From Lactarius indigo (taxonomy: Eukaryota > Basidiomycota > Agaricomycetes > Russulales > Russulaceae), in the NCBI GenBank assembly GCA_025766275.1, contig JAFKAC010000012.1, positions 62,001-126,000 of the forward strand: DNA of 64,000 bases, in the 5' to 3' direction. Under the pieces are notes generated by a model. That model saw only the letters and a program-made list of their open reading frames with translations, did no database searches and was not told the origin of the DNA. Positions 45,635 to 57,104 of this stretch are shown piece after piece (the stretch's first letter is position 1; each line of letters starts with the position of its first letter). Position numbers and translations under genes: made by a program.

Positions 45635-46304
45635 AGCGGTTAGGGTCTCTTGGGAGTGTAGAAAGTCGCGGGGTGAGCGACGGTGATAGAGATCAAGCAA
45701 CAAAGGAGGGGGCTTTAGGTTCAGTCGTCTGCACTGGTTTCCAAGTCCGCTTGGATAGATGTCCTAGGAGAACCAAGGATGACCTGTATTCGCACCAGAT
45801 TTGGCCAATGATAGGCGCGCAGTTCCCAGGTTTTGATGTTATCGCGTTCTGATCATGACATCCACACCACTACACACTGTATGACGGCGGCGATACCAGC
45901 TGTCCTCGATCGATACTCTGGGACTTCCATTTTCCACGAGTACTACTCTACCTGTCCTTGGTAATATTGCGTACTACTAGTATGACTGTACTAGGTTACT
46001 AGGCTGTCCTTTGTGCCGCCCATCACTCTCTCTTGGGATCCCGTATTCCCATTCTTTCAGAGACTCAGAACTCAGAGGTTGAACGTTGAACGAGCCTGGG
46101 GAACCCAGAGAAGGATCTCTCAAATACCTTGTGACGAATCCCCATTATCCTGTAATCGAGCCCAAGCGTCAAAGTAACTACGGCTCATTTCTAGGGTGAA
46201 CTATGTAAGATGCTTCGTCCGTGTGCGCCACGAGGCGACGAGGGATGGGAAATATGATAGAAATATGATAGAAATACAGGGGAGTACTCTTTGACTTACA
46301 CAAG
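45635..46304. other. NACHT gene promoter and shared repeat block
   Basis: 45650-45720 (GAAAGTCGCGG..GAGCGACG) resembles the 5' flank of the truncated NACHT copy at 57650. The rest is the repeat block listed separately. A GAAATATGATA tandem lies at about 46249-46275. Confidence 0.45.
45771..46075 (+). repeat. Dispersed repeat block, copy 1
   Basis: Its landmarks are TTTGGCCAATGATAGG, ACTTCCATTTTCCA, TACCTGTCCTTGGTAATATT, GCCCATCAC and CCCATTCTTTCAGA, in this order. The same order occurs at about 47640-47860 and 58850-59085, always on the plus strand. In the copy at 58.9 kb it lies upstream of a small membrane protein gene, so it may be that gene's duplicated promoter. Confidence 0.65.
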
Positions 46305-46775
46305 ACGCAGGGCAGTCAGGATCAGAGAACGCAAACGATCCGCCCATGCCTGAGTTCGGCAAACGGGCCTAAATTGTCGCGCGACTGATCCATGGCGAAC
46401 GCCTAGCCGACGGTGGTAGCAATTGTAGCTCCTTGAAGACACTCTCAGCAAAGCTCGTTGGGGATGAGGCGGATAAGAGCGCCAAGAGGATGAGGAACAC
46501 AGCCAAGCGCAACCGAGATGCCCCATTCTCTAGCGCCCATTACAAAAATGCAGGCGAGGGGACAATCAAATGGATGGCCGTGAAATACCAACTCCTCTCA
46601 AAAATGTTCAACTTGTTGTCCAGGCGGCAGCCATCGAATTGAAGATCTCCGCGAACACAAACATATTGAAAACGAGCGTCCGTACAATGTCATTATGTGC
46701 CTTTTCAGAGTAAGCATCGTCGGCTTGATGGAATCCAAGGAATTTGCGAGCCAAGGAGATGGAGGATGAGGACAG
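46305..46775 (-). pseudogene. P-type Ca2+-ATPase fragment D (C-terminal end)
   Basis: Reading the minus strand, the frames carry the region near CRRLDNKLNIFE, WYF.AI and the last membrane helix with LLALLSASSPTS, interrupted by frameshifts. At the right (upstream) side it extends to a counterpart of the PTIL..SLGIHHTD loop. It breaks off at about 46776, where the sequence turns into an inverted copy of another relic's 3' flank. Confidence 0.7.
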
Positions 46776-46781
46776 TTCAGT

Positions 46782-46950
46782 GCAAGGTCGGACCTTTTTT
46801 TTTGGAAAATATTTTGGCCCCAGTCACGGGCCTATGAATGTGTCGAGTGATTGAGCTCACATTCTTCATGTAATAACCGAGGGCAGACACCAAATCAACT
46901 TGGAAGAACTGGCGGCGGTGCCACTATTAGGATGTCTCGGGGAAGTTGCA
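46782..46950. repeat. Left arm of a 160-bp inverted repeat
   Basis: GCAAGGTCGGACC..TTGGAAAATATTTTGG..CACGGGCCTATGAATGTGTC..AGGATGTCTCGGG is the reverse complement, with scattered differences, of 48082-48243. It joins directly to ATPase fragment D. Confidence 0.7.
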
Positions 46951-48081
46951 GCGTAATGGAAGTTCCTCGGCATCAATTGACGGTATCGCCCCCATCATAC
47001 AGTGCAGTATTTCCAGTGTGACTGGAACGTTCCAGCCTAAGGTAGAGTGAGCCACAGTCAAGCTGAGGATCGAGACGACACATGCTCATTGCTTTATTTC
47101 CGTGCTACCCACCATCCATCTGCCCGAAGTGCTCTACTGAACAAAAGGGAAAAGGAGATAGGAGTCAAAGGGTGGGGCGGTGGAAGAGGGGGTGCGGGAC
47201 CACTGCGGGACCCCTGTAACAACTCGCTTGAATAGAGATGGGTTTACTTACCCCCCAAAAAATGCCGCATTTCTTGAGGTTAGTAGGGAGGTCATGGTGA
47301 CATCAAGGGTGACATAGTGCGATCGTGGGGAAGCGAGAAGTGGAGGATGAGTCTAGAAAGTTGAGGGGTGAGCGCCTGTGAGCAAGTCCGCTCGATCCTA
47401 AGAGAACCATGTCCAAGGCGAAGGTCGAGACGGGTGTGGGACCTTCCCTAAGCGAGTCGATGAATGTCGGAAGAGGTGGGGCTCATTGTCGATCCCTTGG
47501 CAAATTACTGGGTAGCGGGTGGGCGAAAGAAAAGTCCTCTGGTTCTTTGAACCAGCCGAAGACTTCGGGCGGATGGACGGCGACACGGAAAAAGTAGTGA
47601 ACACGTGTCGTCTCGATCCTCTTCTTGATCACGGCACACTCCGCCCTACGCGTTCCAGTTACACCGGCAATACTGCACTGTATGATGGCAATGATGCTGA
47701 GAAACTTCCATTCGCTGCAAGTACTACTTTACCTTTCCTTGGTATTACGTATTAGCTTTATAGGCTGTCCCAGGCACTTTGTGCCGCCCATCACCCTCTG
47801 CGAGAGTCCCATATTCTCATTCTTTCAGAGACATTCAGTGTCGAGCCATTGCGAGATAAATACGATATAGGCGATCATAACGGGGGTAGCGCGATGTGTA
47901 TCTCGAATGGATGTCCTGCTGCAATAGTGCCTTAGCGCCAAGGTAGCCTAATGCGGCAGCCACTGACACTGATATGACCACGCCCCGCAAGTCATGGACT
48001 TTCCAGTGCGTGTCACTGGGCTGTGCAAGGACTCGGAAACATTATCAATGAAGCCAGTGAGTGTTAAATCTATCGCCTACA
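46951..48081. other. Interior of the inverted repeat
   Basis: No gene recognised. It contains copy 2 of the dispersed repeat block (about 47640-47860), followed by sequence equivalent to 59105-59310 (CTGGGCTGTG..GAAGCCAGT). Confidence 0.5.
47640..47860 (+). repeat. Dispersed repeat block, copy 2
   Basis: The landmarks (AACTTCCATTCGCTGCAAGT, TTTCCTTGGTATTACG, GCCGCCCATCACCCTC, CTCATTCTTTCAGAGAC) match those of copies 1 and 3 in order and strand. Confidence 0.65.
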
Positions 48082-48243
48082 AGTTGTTTCCCGAGACATC
48101 CTAATGGTGGCACTGCAGCCAGGTCTTCCAAGCTGATTTGCTGCCCTCGGCCATTACATGAAGGTGAGCTCAGTCACTGGACACATTCATAGGCCCGTGA
48201 CTCGGCCCAAGATATTTTCCAAAAAAAAGGTCTGACCTTGCAC
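48082..48243. repeat. Right arm of the 160-bp inverted repeat
   Basis: Inverse of 46782-46950. It carries CTTCCAAGCTGATTTG, part of the small membrane protein gene, fused to CCAAAAAAAAGGTCTGACC from the ATPase 3' flank. The arm is therefore itself a chimaera of the two duplicated genes. Confidence 0.7.
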
Positions 48244-48249
48244 AGGTAG

Positions 48250-48790
48250 CATGTTGTCCAAAGCAGGAGACGGCGATTGAGCACCGCTCGTTGTCGTGAA
48301 TGCGAGGGGACTCAGGCAGAGTGAAATCGACGCATCATAGGAATGGGCCTTGAATACCAGTACGAAATGACAGAACACTGTACAATACTTTTTGATGCAA
48401 TGCCACATCACTTACACAAGATGCGGGCTGTCAGGATCGGGGAACGCAGAGCGTGCATGAGCTTGGTGGCAGGTTTAGGAGCGCTCACAACGCTTGTTGG
48501 GGATGAGGCGGATAAGAGCGCCAAGAGGAAGAGAAACAGAGGTAAGAGCCACCGAGATGGCCCATTCTCTAGCGTCCATGTGAGTGACGCTGAAAACTGA
48601 ACCACCAACGGAACAGATCAACACTTGTATGACAACCTCTGATGGAACATTTTAGCCCTCTATGCAAATGCAAACGAGGGGACACACCAATAGTGACGAT
48701 GGCCACGAAATACCAACTCTTCCACATCCCCTCAAAAACATTCAACTTTTGGTCCAGGCGCCGTCTGCTGCAACACGGAAGAAGGTAAAA
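48250..48790 (-). pseudogene. P-type Ca2+-ATPase fragment E (C-terminal end)
   Basis: The minus strand carries the last helix and tail (LENGPSRWLLPLFLFLLALLS and KLMHALRSPILTARILC), and upstream HIPSKTFN- and VATIVG-type loop sequence. The 3' flank CAACATGCTACCTGTGCAAGGTCAGACC matches that of fragment B. It has several frameshifts and is truncated near 48790. Confidence 0.75.
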
Positions 48791-49245
48791 TGCGTACCGA
48801 TGTTGCAGTGGGCGAATTATGAGTCTGGCGAGAAACGACGGTCCCGCAAATACCGATGAGAGAGCGTGCGGGTCGGTCGTCGGAGGGTCTGCCTGAGTAA
48901 AAACCTATTGAATTGATTGCTCTTTTGATGGCGGCCAAAGTTGAAGCTGACAGCATCGTTGGACTCGAATAGGAGAGGATCGCGGGCCGCCCCTAGCTTT
49001 ATTCGATGACTCAGCAAACGACCAGAAAAGGTAACGTCACAGTGACGTCATCCAGACCGGACTGCATGATATCCCCTTCGACCGTGTTGGACTCGGATCT
49101 TAGCTGCTAGTGAAAGGATCATAATGGCCCTGGATTCTCCAACTCAAGCTTCCAGGGAAGTCCCACATAGCGTTTCTGCTGCGCGTGTAGACTGAGGGCT
49201 CGCATTTTCCGCTGAAACAGCTTTAACCACCAATTACCCCTGCCA
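48791..49245. other. Spacer without a recognised gene
   Basis: No coding signal recognised. It is flanked by ATPase fragment E and a membrane-protein relic. Confidence 0.45.
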
Positions 49246-49640
49246 GTGGTAGATCCAAAGTGCGACCAAGGAGTTTCCAGCGACGGCCCCTCGGGGGATT
49301 CGCTGCCTCCACTTGGATTCGAACTCACTTGCTACAGACTGCTCAATCTCATGACCATATGTGTTCGAGGTGTTACAAAGATCGTGTACAACTGGACCCA
49401 CAGGAGCCAATCTATCGGAGTGACGAAAAGTCGATATAATTGCGGTGCTGTTTGGAGTTGGGTGAGGCGATCCCCCTCCCGTGGTCGTTCAGAGGCGCTT
49501 ACCGTGACCCGATGGGGTAATCAGGTTATACTGGCTCGGCAAGTATGAACAGAAAACGGGGAAATATTGGGAAGCGTTCTTTCAAGTTGATTTAGCACCT
49601 GCCATCGGCCATTACGCGAAGTATAGTCGGAGGAGGTAAG
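49246..49640 (+). pseudogene. Relic of the small membrane protein gene
   Basis: SSDGPSGDSLPPLGFELTCYRLLNL matches DGPSAGIRDPPPPLGVKLTCYRLLNV of the gene at 59.4-60.2 kb. The next landmarks are GGGTGAGGCGATCC and TTCTTTCAAGTTGATTTAGC, the equivalent of the FFQDDLVPP exon. The hydrophobic exon is degraded (frame lost after LMTICVRGV), so this copy is dead. Confidence 0.65.
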
Positions 49641-50734
49641 CATGCCTGTCTGTACCCCTGTGGTGCTGGCATTGACATGAACGAACAAACGCGCAGTTGT
49701 GTTGCCTCTGCTCATTTTTGTTTGTGTCTGCGCCCTTTTATTCAAGCAGTTTGGGTCATGGTGATCGCCTTTCTCTTTGAGATCAATCATGTGGAGCGGA
49801 TGTGAGTTCAGTATAGTAGCACTTCACTGCGTACGATACTGTTTCCTGTGAACCTGACCTTTCCATCTCCCCATCCCCTCCTGGGATGGCATTGCGGTAG
49901 CGGTACGTCAGGTGTTGGTATTGAAGCACCAAGCGAAGTGAAGTGTGGGTCGCTCTTCAATTCGGGTCAGGCACCTTGAGTTACTTGCGCGCTTGTGACT
50001 CAACCTTGGACTCGTTCAGGGAATCGGATGTCCGGGACAGTAACGATGTGGTCGTGGATCTCGCGAAAACCCAAAGCACAAATTGGCATTGTCATCCGTG
50101 TGAGATACTATATCCGTGTGCTACCGATATGATATAGAATTCGGTTCAATAAAAGCGCGAAAGCATTACGGTTATCGTGGTCGGAGCTATTCGGAAGGAG
50201 GACATATAAGCAACATGGGAAAAAAGGATGTTTGCATGGGAGAAGCACAGCTCGAAGTCCCGAAGCGAGACAAAGACGAACGCAAGGACGAACGGCCGCA
50301 CACACGCGGCGTGCATCACCGTGGTGTGACCGGTCGATAGTGTCATGCCCAATAATCCATACACAGGATCATCCCAAGGTGTGTCTGGATGTACTTCGAA
50401 ACTTATTCTCACAGAGAGTAGCGGATAACCCCGATAGATCAAAACCAACAGAGTCAGAGTGTGACCCACTGGTACGCGGCTGCCATTCATGTGCCACAAG
50501 ACGAGAAGAGCCTGGCGACGGGACCATCGCCAACAGCCCAGGTCTGAAACAAAATAAACTAACTCTCCTTGACGCGATGCTAGGTTACTTACAAAAGACC
50601 CGGGCCGTTATGTATCAGGGAACGCGGGGTGGCTCTTTCGTACAAATGTCGATCCACCCACGTGGCTGCCGCGAAGTCCAGCAAACTGTGCCTAAATCGC
50701 CGCGCACCTGATCTACAGCGAATGAAGTCCTGGC
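49641..50734. other. Spacer before the large ATPase gene
   Basis: No recognised gene. The small open stretches on both strands lack known motifs. The right end is the 3' flank of the ATPase gene. Confidence 0.4.
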
Positions 50735-53700
50735 TCAGCGTCCTGGACGAGTTGTAGGGAGTAGTTCTGGCTCTGATCTTGGTAGGAGCCGTAATTTCTT
50801 GAAGACGCGCTCACAAGACTCGTTGGGAATGAGGCGGATGAGAGCGCCAAGAGGAAGAGACAAAAGCCAAGCGTGACCGATATGCACCATTCTCTAGCGC
50901 CCATGCGCGTGACGCCAAAAGTTGAACCACCAATGGAACAGATCAGAGCTTGCACGGCGACCTCTTATGGAGAATTTTAGCCACGTTACGCAAACGCAGA
51001 CGAGAAGACACACCGATGGTGATAATAGCCATAAAATACCAATTCTTCGACACACCTTCAAAAATGTTCAACTTTCTGTCCAGCCGTCGGCAGTTGAATG
51101 AATTGAAGACCTGCGCGAACACAAATACATTGAAAACAAGCGTCCGCACAAGGTCGTCATGATGTTTCTGTAGAGTAGGATCGTCGGTATGATGGACTCC
51201 GAGAATTTGCCAACCAAAGAAATGGAAGATGATAATGGCGATGATCTGATAGACAACTTGTCCCAGAATCTGTTTGGTCATGTTAACGGTGATCAATGGA
51301 TCTGTCTTCTTGCCGGGCTTCCGATCGAGCAAGGCTGGGGATGCCGGGTCCGTCGCAAGCGCCACTGCGGCGAAGGTGCCAATGACAGGGTTAATCCAAA
51401 GCAACTGAATGGCGTTCAATATTGGTCCTTCCTTCTTCGACGCCAATGCCCAGACGAACACAACAACGATGGCCGTAATGTTGGCAGAGACCTGGAATTG
51501 AAGAAATTTGCGGACTGAATCGTCGACGCAACGTCCCCACACTAATAGCATTCACGATCGAGGAGAAGTCGTCGTCTGTCAGAACGATGTCGGATGCTTC
51601 TTTAGCTACCTCAGTGCCGGCAACACCCATAGAGAATCCGACATGAGCCGCCTTGAGTGCTGGCTCATCGTTAGTACCTTTACCGGTGACGCCGACGACT
51701 TCCCCTAGTTCCTTCAGAGTCTCGACCAAAATGCGCTTATCCCTTAGGAGAGGAACGCGCGAGGACCTGCAGCCGCGGCACAATCGCTTTCATGACATTC
51801 AGTGGGAGTGTCCGAAAAAGCGATCCCTCCATAACAAAGCCTCCGGGTGTGTAGATGCCGCATTGTTGAGCAATCGATCGGGCGGTCAGTACGTCGTCTC
51901 CTGTGCACATTTTCACGCGAACCCCTGCCTTGTCACAATTGGCCACAGCCTCTTGGACACCTGCACGGAGAGGATTCTTTATGGCGGCGATGCAAATGAG
52001 CGTCAGATCAGTCATCAGGTCATCGTAATCGACCTGTCCCATCGAGTCAGATGTCAATCACGTGAATATGGATGGGGATAACTCGCCTCGCCCCTGTCCA
52101 AAAGCCGCGCTCCATGAGGAGGCCAGTAGGGAAAGTCGCGGTAACACAGGGCGACGGTGCGTAGCGCCTGGGACGCGTAAGATGCGATGGTGCGTGAGAT
52201 GTTGTCCCCTTCCGTTTCCCCGATAGGCGCTGTCTCGACTTCGCTGCCGCTCGGAGCCTCGTTTGCGGTGTCACGATACACTACCACGTGACGCGTGCAT
52301 TTTCGTGCCATCACCTCACTGGCACCTTTGGTGTATAGACGATAACTTCCGTCAGGAAGCCGCACAACACAGCCCATGGACTTCCGGTCACCGGAAAAGG
52401 GGATCATCTGAATGACGTCGGCCGAGTCACGAGTGTGCTTGTAGTTCGGCCAGCCTAGCTCCTTTGCAAATTCCAGCAACGCAGTTTCGGTCTTGCCTCC
52501 GATGAACACGGGCGCACCGCTTTCGGGGTCCACTTCTTCGAACGCAGTCGAGCAGATTGCAATAGCCCCATTGAAGAGTTCTTTCAGCGGGTCCGGGAGA
52601 TTTGCGTTCAGGTCGGCCAAATCAACGCCGAAGTCTTTCGCGTGTGGGTCTCTCCGCACCTCATTGCCCGTCCGTTCACGATTTTCTTCGGGTCTTCGCT
52701 CGAACTTGGCGTGGACACCGACGGAGCCAGCAATGACGGTCATCTCGTTTTGTGTCAGGGTCCCGGTCTTATTGGTGCAGATGACTGATGCGTTCGCCAT
52801 GGTCTCACATGACCCAAGCGTGCGCACCTAAGATATTTTTTTTGAACATCTGTTCGTCGCAAAGGCCAAGGCGATAGTGACTGCAAGGGGTAGGCCTGTT
52901 GGCGGTTAAAATTTCACTTCTAGAATTTTAACATGAGCGGGTAAATTACCTTCAGGAATGGCGACGACCGCGAGAGTCACGGCGATGTTACAGAATGTTC
53001 ACGAAGTCTGTTCCTTCTTCATTTGGTGTCCTGCGCGAAAAAGCTCAGTATTTGTTCAGATGCGAGCGGGGGCACGTCAAATTACCTCTGGGGACTAGTT
53101 TGTTCCGGTTGAACAGAGTAGCGAATGAGAAGTGCGACAAAAAAGAGGCCACCTGCAATACTGCCAATCTTAGCAATTGCCTCTGCAAGGTCATTCATCT
53201 TGGACTGCAACGGCGTGTTCTCCACGTCGCCGCGCGAAGCTGTAAGTCAGAGTCTCGTCAGAGAGCGTAAATGCGAAGGTGAGCGATAAACGAACCCATC
53301 GTGATACGGCCGTTGAAGCTCTTGGTCCCGACAGAAATAACGACGTAGGAGCCAATTCCTTCAAGAACCTTGCTTCCGCTAATAATAAAACAGTCCGCGT
53401 GTCCGAGTAACTCCGAGCCAGAGGGGTCTGTCTTCCTTTGAGAGGCACTGACCCTTTCCCCCCCTACCAGAGGGTCCATCAGGGCCAAACCTCATGCGGC
53501 GCTGGTCTCTGAGAGCGATACATTCTTCATAGGAGAGCTTCTTGATCGCATCCGGCTCTCCCGTCGCACTGGACTCGTCGCACCGCACGTTGTGACCAGA
53601 GAGGAAGACACCATCGCAAGGAATAACTTCGCCTGGCTCAAGTAGCGCCACATCACCAACAACAATCTGGTGTACAGGGATCTGGCGTTCTCTACCGTCA

Positions 53701-55218
53701 CGAATGACCTTGACCAGACGATCTTCTTTCTTCGCGTTGAACGCCTTAAATTGCTTCTCCTTTTTCCAGTTGCTCAGCGAACCAACAGCGATGGCGATAA
53801 GGATAGCCGCGATGATAGCGACGCCTTCAACCCACTGGCAAGCCACGGGGGAGTCCCCTTCAGGGCGAGTTGTACTGAAGTCTAGGAAAAGGCCAAGGGT
53901 AAAGGATATTACAGGCGGCAGTCGATAAGAAAACCTGGGATACGCGAACATCAGAGTCAAGGAAATGAATCGGCTGTCTTTGGGCTTACTATAACTTTGT
54001 TCTGGAGCGCCAGCCACATCAAGAGAAGAAAACCCTTGCTTGGACGTCGGGTGAGAATATTCTGTCCATATATATCTTGTCTGCACTTCATAGTCACTTC
54101 GTAGGCGTCTGCTGAATATTTGGGGAAGGCAGGACAGCCCAAACCCGAACCACCTGCAAGACTAGCTGTATTCTGCAGCCCATCTGACACATCTGTAAGA
54201 GATGTGATCATGGTATTCGGCTTCAGCGAAGCCATCTCCACGCCATGTGAGGTCACAGAACTGATGGTCCCTGGATCAGGTGACCCGGGCCCGAGTTGAC
54301 TTGGTGGCGTAGGCCTGGTACCCAAACCGCGACGGCGATTTGTCCCAAGACCATCAAGTAGACCTTTCCACGCCACCCAAGCTCTCAAAGCTCTCTAAGT
54401 CCTTAAAGTCAACGAGGACCGCGAGCTGCAGTGGCTTGAACGCAAAAGGCCCGACATTCAAGTCAACTTCTTGTTTGAGATCCAGGACAGCCGCCGGGTG
54501 CGTGAGTTCAGCTCCATTAGGCGCGAGGATCTGCGCAGTCTCCTTTCTGAACATGTGTTGTGTTAGGACTCATGTTGGTGTCACCATTATGAGATGGAAA
54601 TCGATGGTAGACGCGCTGTACAGGCTTCTTGAAGAAGCCGGCTGCTGACAAAGGGCGTGAAGTGTCTGATCGAGGGTCCACGTGAGTATTGATGGCGAAG
54701 GAGAGGGTCCCCTGCACTTCAGAGTGTCCGAGACGCACTGGGATTATCCCAAAATTTGAAGAAATGGCGATATCGCAGTAGGTGGAGTTACTGCCAAGAC
54801 TTGGGACTGTGCTCGTGCTGCCCATTCGACGATGTCCTTGTGAAGAAAGTGTAAGACCCAAAGAGGACGAGCCATCATTCTCCTTTGTGTTGTTCTCTCT
54901 TAATACTGTAGAAGGGACCCAAAAAATTGAGCTCGACGAGTGGGAAGGTAGAGTGGAGGAAGGCGGTGGGTGCAGGAAGGATGGATCAGAGGTATGTAGG
55001 GCTAGAAAGGCGGGGACACCTAGAGAATTTCGAGAATTTTTCAGAATTGGTATTAGGAGAGAGAGAGCTTCACAGATACCAGGAGGTGACCTTGGGTGAC
55101 CTATGGGGAGGAGGGGGAGAGAGGTGTTGACCGTGTTGTCAGGGGATGCGAGTGAAGCGACGAGAGGACCAGAATTGTTATCCTCCTGTACGTCAACTAT
55201 AGCGATTTGAGCGACCAT
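50735..55218 (-). CDS. P-type Ca2+-ATPase-like protein (PMC1/PMCA class) with substituted catalytic residues
   Basis: This aligns over nearly the full length of a type IIB calcium pump. It has the N-terminal [11 protein letters not shown]2 ([17 protein letters not shown]), A-domain ([21 protein letters not shown]), M4 (VAIPEG^[13 protein letters not shown], split by an intron), N-domain ([13 protein letters not shown]), P-domain and M5-M10, ending [17 protein letters not shown]. Several diagnostic residues differ. TGES is TGEP (53553). The phosphorylation motif DKTGT is NKTGT (52771-52773). The hinge TGDG is TGKG (51679-51681). The M6 Asp is Gly (LWINPVIGT, 51378-51380). A frameshift lies near 50875 in the last helix. 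It is therefore a pseudo-pump or an early pseudogene. The start is uncertain; 55218 is the furthest upstream in-frame ATG. Confidence 0.75.
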
Positions 55219-57104
55219 ATGAACGATGTGGGCGAAAGAGATTCCAGTAGTCCAGACATAACCGACCGACTATAAAACCACCATGCATATTGGTGCCTCT
55301 TAGCTGTGGCGTACAGTAGACTTGGGTTGGTGTCTAAAATTGCCCGATCCGGATCGTTGATCATACATAAAAGGTAATTTTGGACTTCATTATTCCGACA
55401 TATGTCGGAACAACTACAAATACCACTGGCATCATCTCCTACCGTGAGTCCCTCCCCCGACTCGCCCGTGGGAATTACCAATTATCCCCTCAGAGTCGCA
55501 ACTCACCAGATCTTGACAAGACCCGGTTGGGGCCCAGCCTGCGTTCCATACGCCACTTACAGTCCGAGATCCTCTTCCCTTCCCCTGACTGGGCGCCTGC
55601 CTTGTTCGGCGGCGGTTTACGAATTTCTACAGTGACACTGGCAGGTCTTGGGCCGCACCTTCCTTATTTTCTTTTGTTGTTCCCTGCCGCCGTCAGCATA
55701 CTGACTCGTAACCACCACTTTCAGGGCACAAAATATTTTCTCCCACGTCAGAACAAGGTGGTCCTTCCAGAACCTTAGTCACCGAACACCGGTCCAATGC
55801 AAGCCATAAAGCACTACTACCTAGTACCCATTCCATTACAGTACATACCATACCATGACGTCACACCCGTTCCTCCATGTCCGAATTTACCATGCGTGGT
55901 CATGTATACTTACCAATGATACATTCACTGTGTAAAATGGCTACGTGACTTTCTCGACATCGAGGCTGTACTTGGCAACGAAGAGGAGTGTGAGACCGAC
56001 CGACGAGGAAGAACTTGGTGAGTAAACATTCATGACTGCTACTCTGTCGCATAGTAATTGCGTGACTTAGGTGACGCTCCGACGACGATACCAACGAACT
56101 CAGTGAGTCGGAACGATCTACCAGGCATCCTTCGCCCGAGGGGTCAGAATATATCCAAGATGCCTTCAAGTTGATACGAACTCGCATGGCCCGGCGATTT
56201 GTCCGTGGGACGACTTACAACTGCGAGGAGGACCTAACGGCCTTATTGACGTGGGTCACAAGGATTACATGACCGATACCTATCAGATGTCCTGACCTGT
56301 ACAGCAAGCGAAGTGGAGGTTGTGTATCACTGTGGGTGATTGATGCGGTGGGTGGTAAGTTAATTTGTAGTCAAGTTCGCAGCTGTGTGTGTCAAGAGAT
56401 TCATCGAGAGAGGACATACACGCGCTGCACAGGTGGTTTTTATAGTTGGTTGGTTATGCCCGCCCGCTGGAACCTTGCGCCCTTGTCGTTTATATGACCA
56501 TGGGCGCAAATCGTTGTAATTGGCTATCGGTTTACTCCCCTGGGCAAAGTGGCGTCTGAACTTTCAGGAGTTAAAGGCTTCCCACATGAACTCCCGAGTT
56601 GGAGTCGGCGTCCAATCACTAGCTCGACTTGGACCGCATAAACTAACATTATCGTCGATCTGACCAGCAAATGAATATTTTCAAGATTTTTGAACCCGAT
56701 TGACTGGATATAGGGCCCCAGTTGTCCGACAGTCTAGTTCACGTCACTCAGAGACTTTTTTTGGCCACACAGGAAAATGTTTTATTGCAAAAAACACGAT
56801 ATCTACAGGTAATATACAAAGGGTACAGGCTCTCTGTCTTCTCGCCTTGGACGTCCAGCGGTGGCTGCGCACGGGCAGCTTCAGTGGTGCCGCCGCCGAT
56901 GGTGGATGTGGCGCCGGGGTAGCATATTGTCAACTTTAAAAGGACGAATACTCCTTTTTTTTGGGCTCGTGGGGGTCGCGTTGACAATGTTTTGTGAATA
57001 TGCGCCAGTACGTGCACGCTGGTCTGTATAAGGGGGTGGTTCTTAGTTAGTGGTGCAAGCAAAGAGCGAGCAGGGTCAAGAGATAGCGCACGCTAGACAG
57101 CCTC
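55219..57104. other. Region with possible unrecognised exons
   Basis: The plus strand at 56055-56280 is open and protein-like (NELSESERSTRHPSPEGSEY, then FKLIRTRMARRFV) and follows a good GTGAGT..TTAG intron at 56019-56071. The upstream exon (WLRDFLDIEAVLGNEEECET) does not join in frame. The plus stretch 55402-55780 includes a hydrophobic run (LPYFLLLFPAAVSILT). No family is recognised. Nothing is seen at 56400-57100. Confidence 0.3.

Noticed and set aside
54782..55130. Plus-strand open frames in the 5' part of the ATPase gene
   Set aside because: They overlap the ATPase N-terminal region antisense, have no splice structure and no recognised domain.
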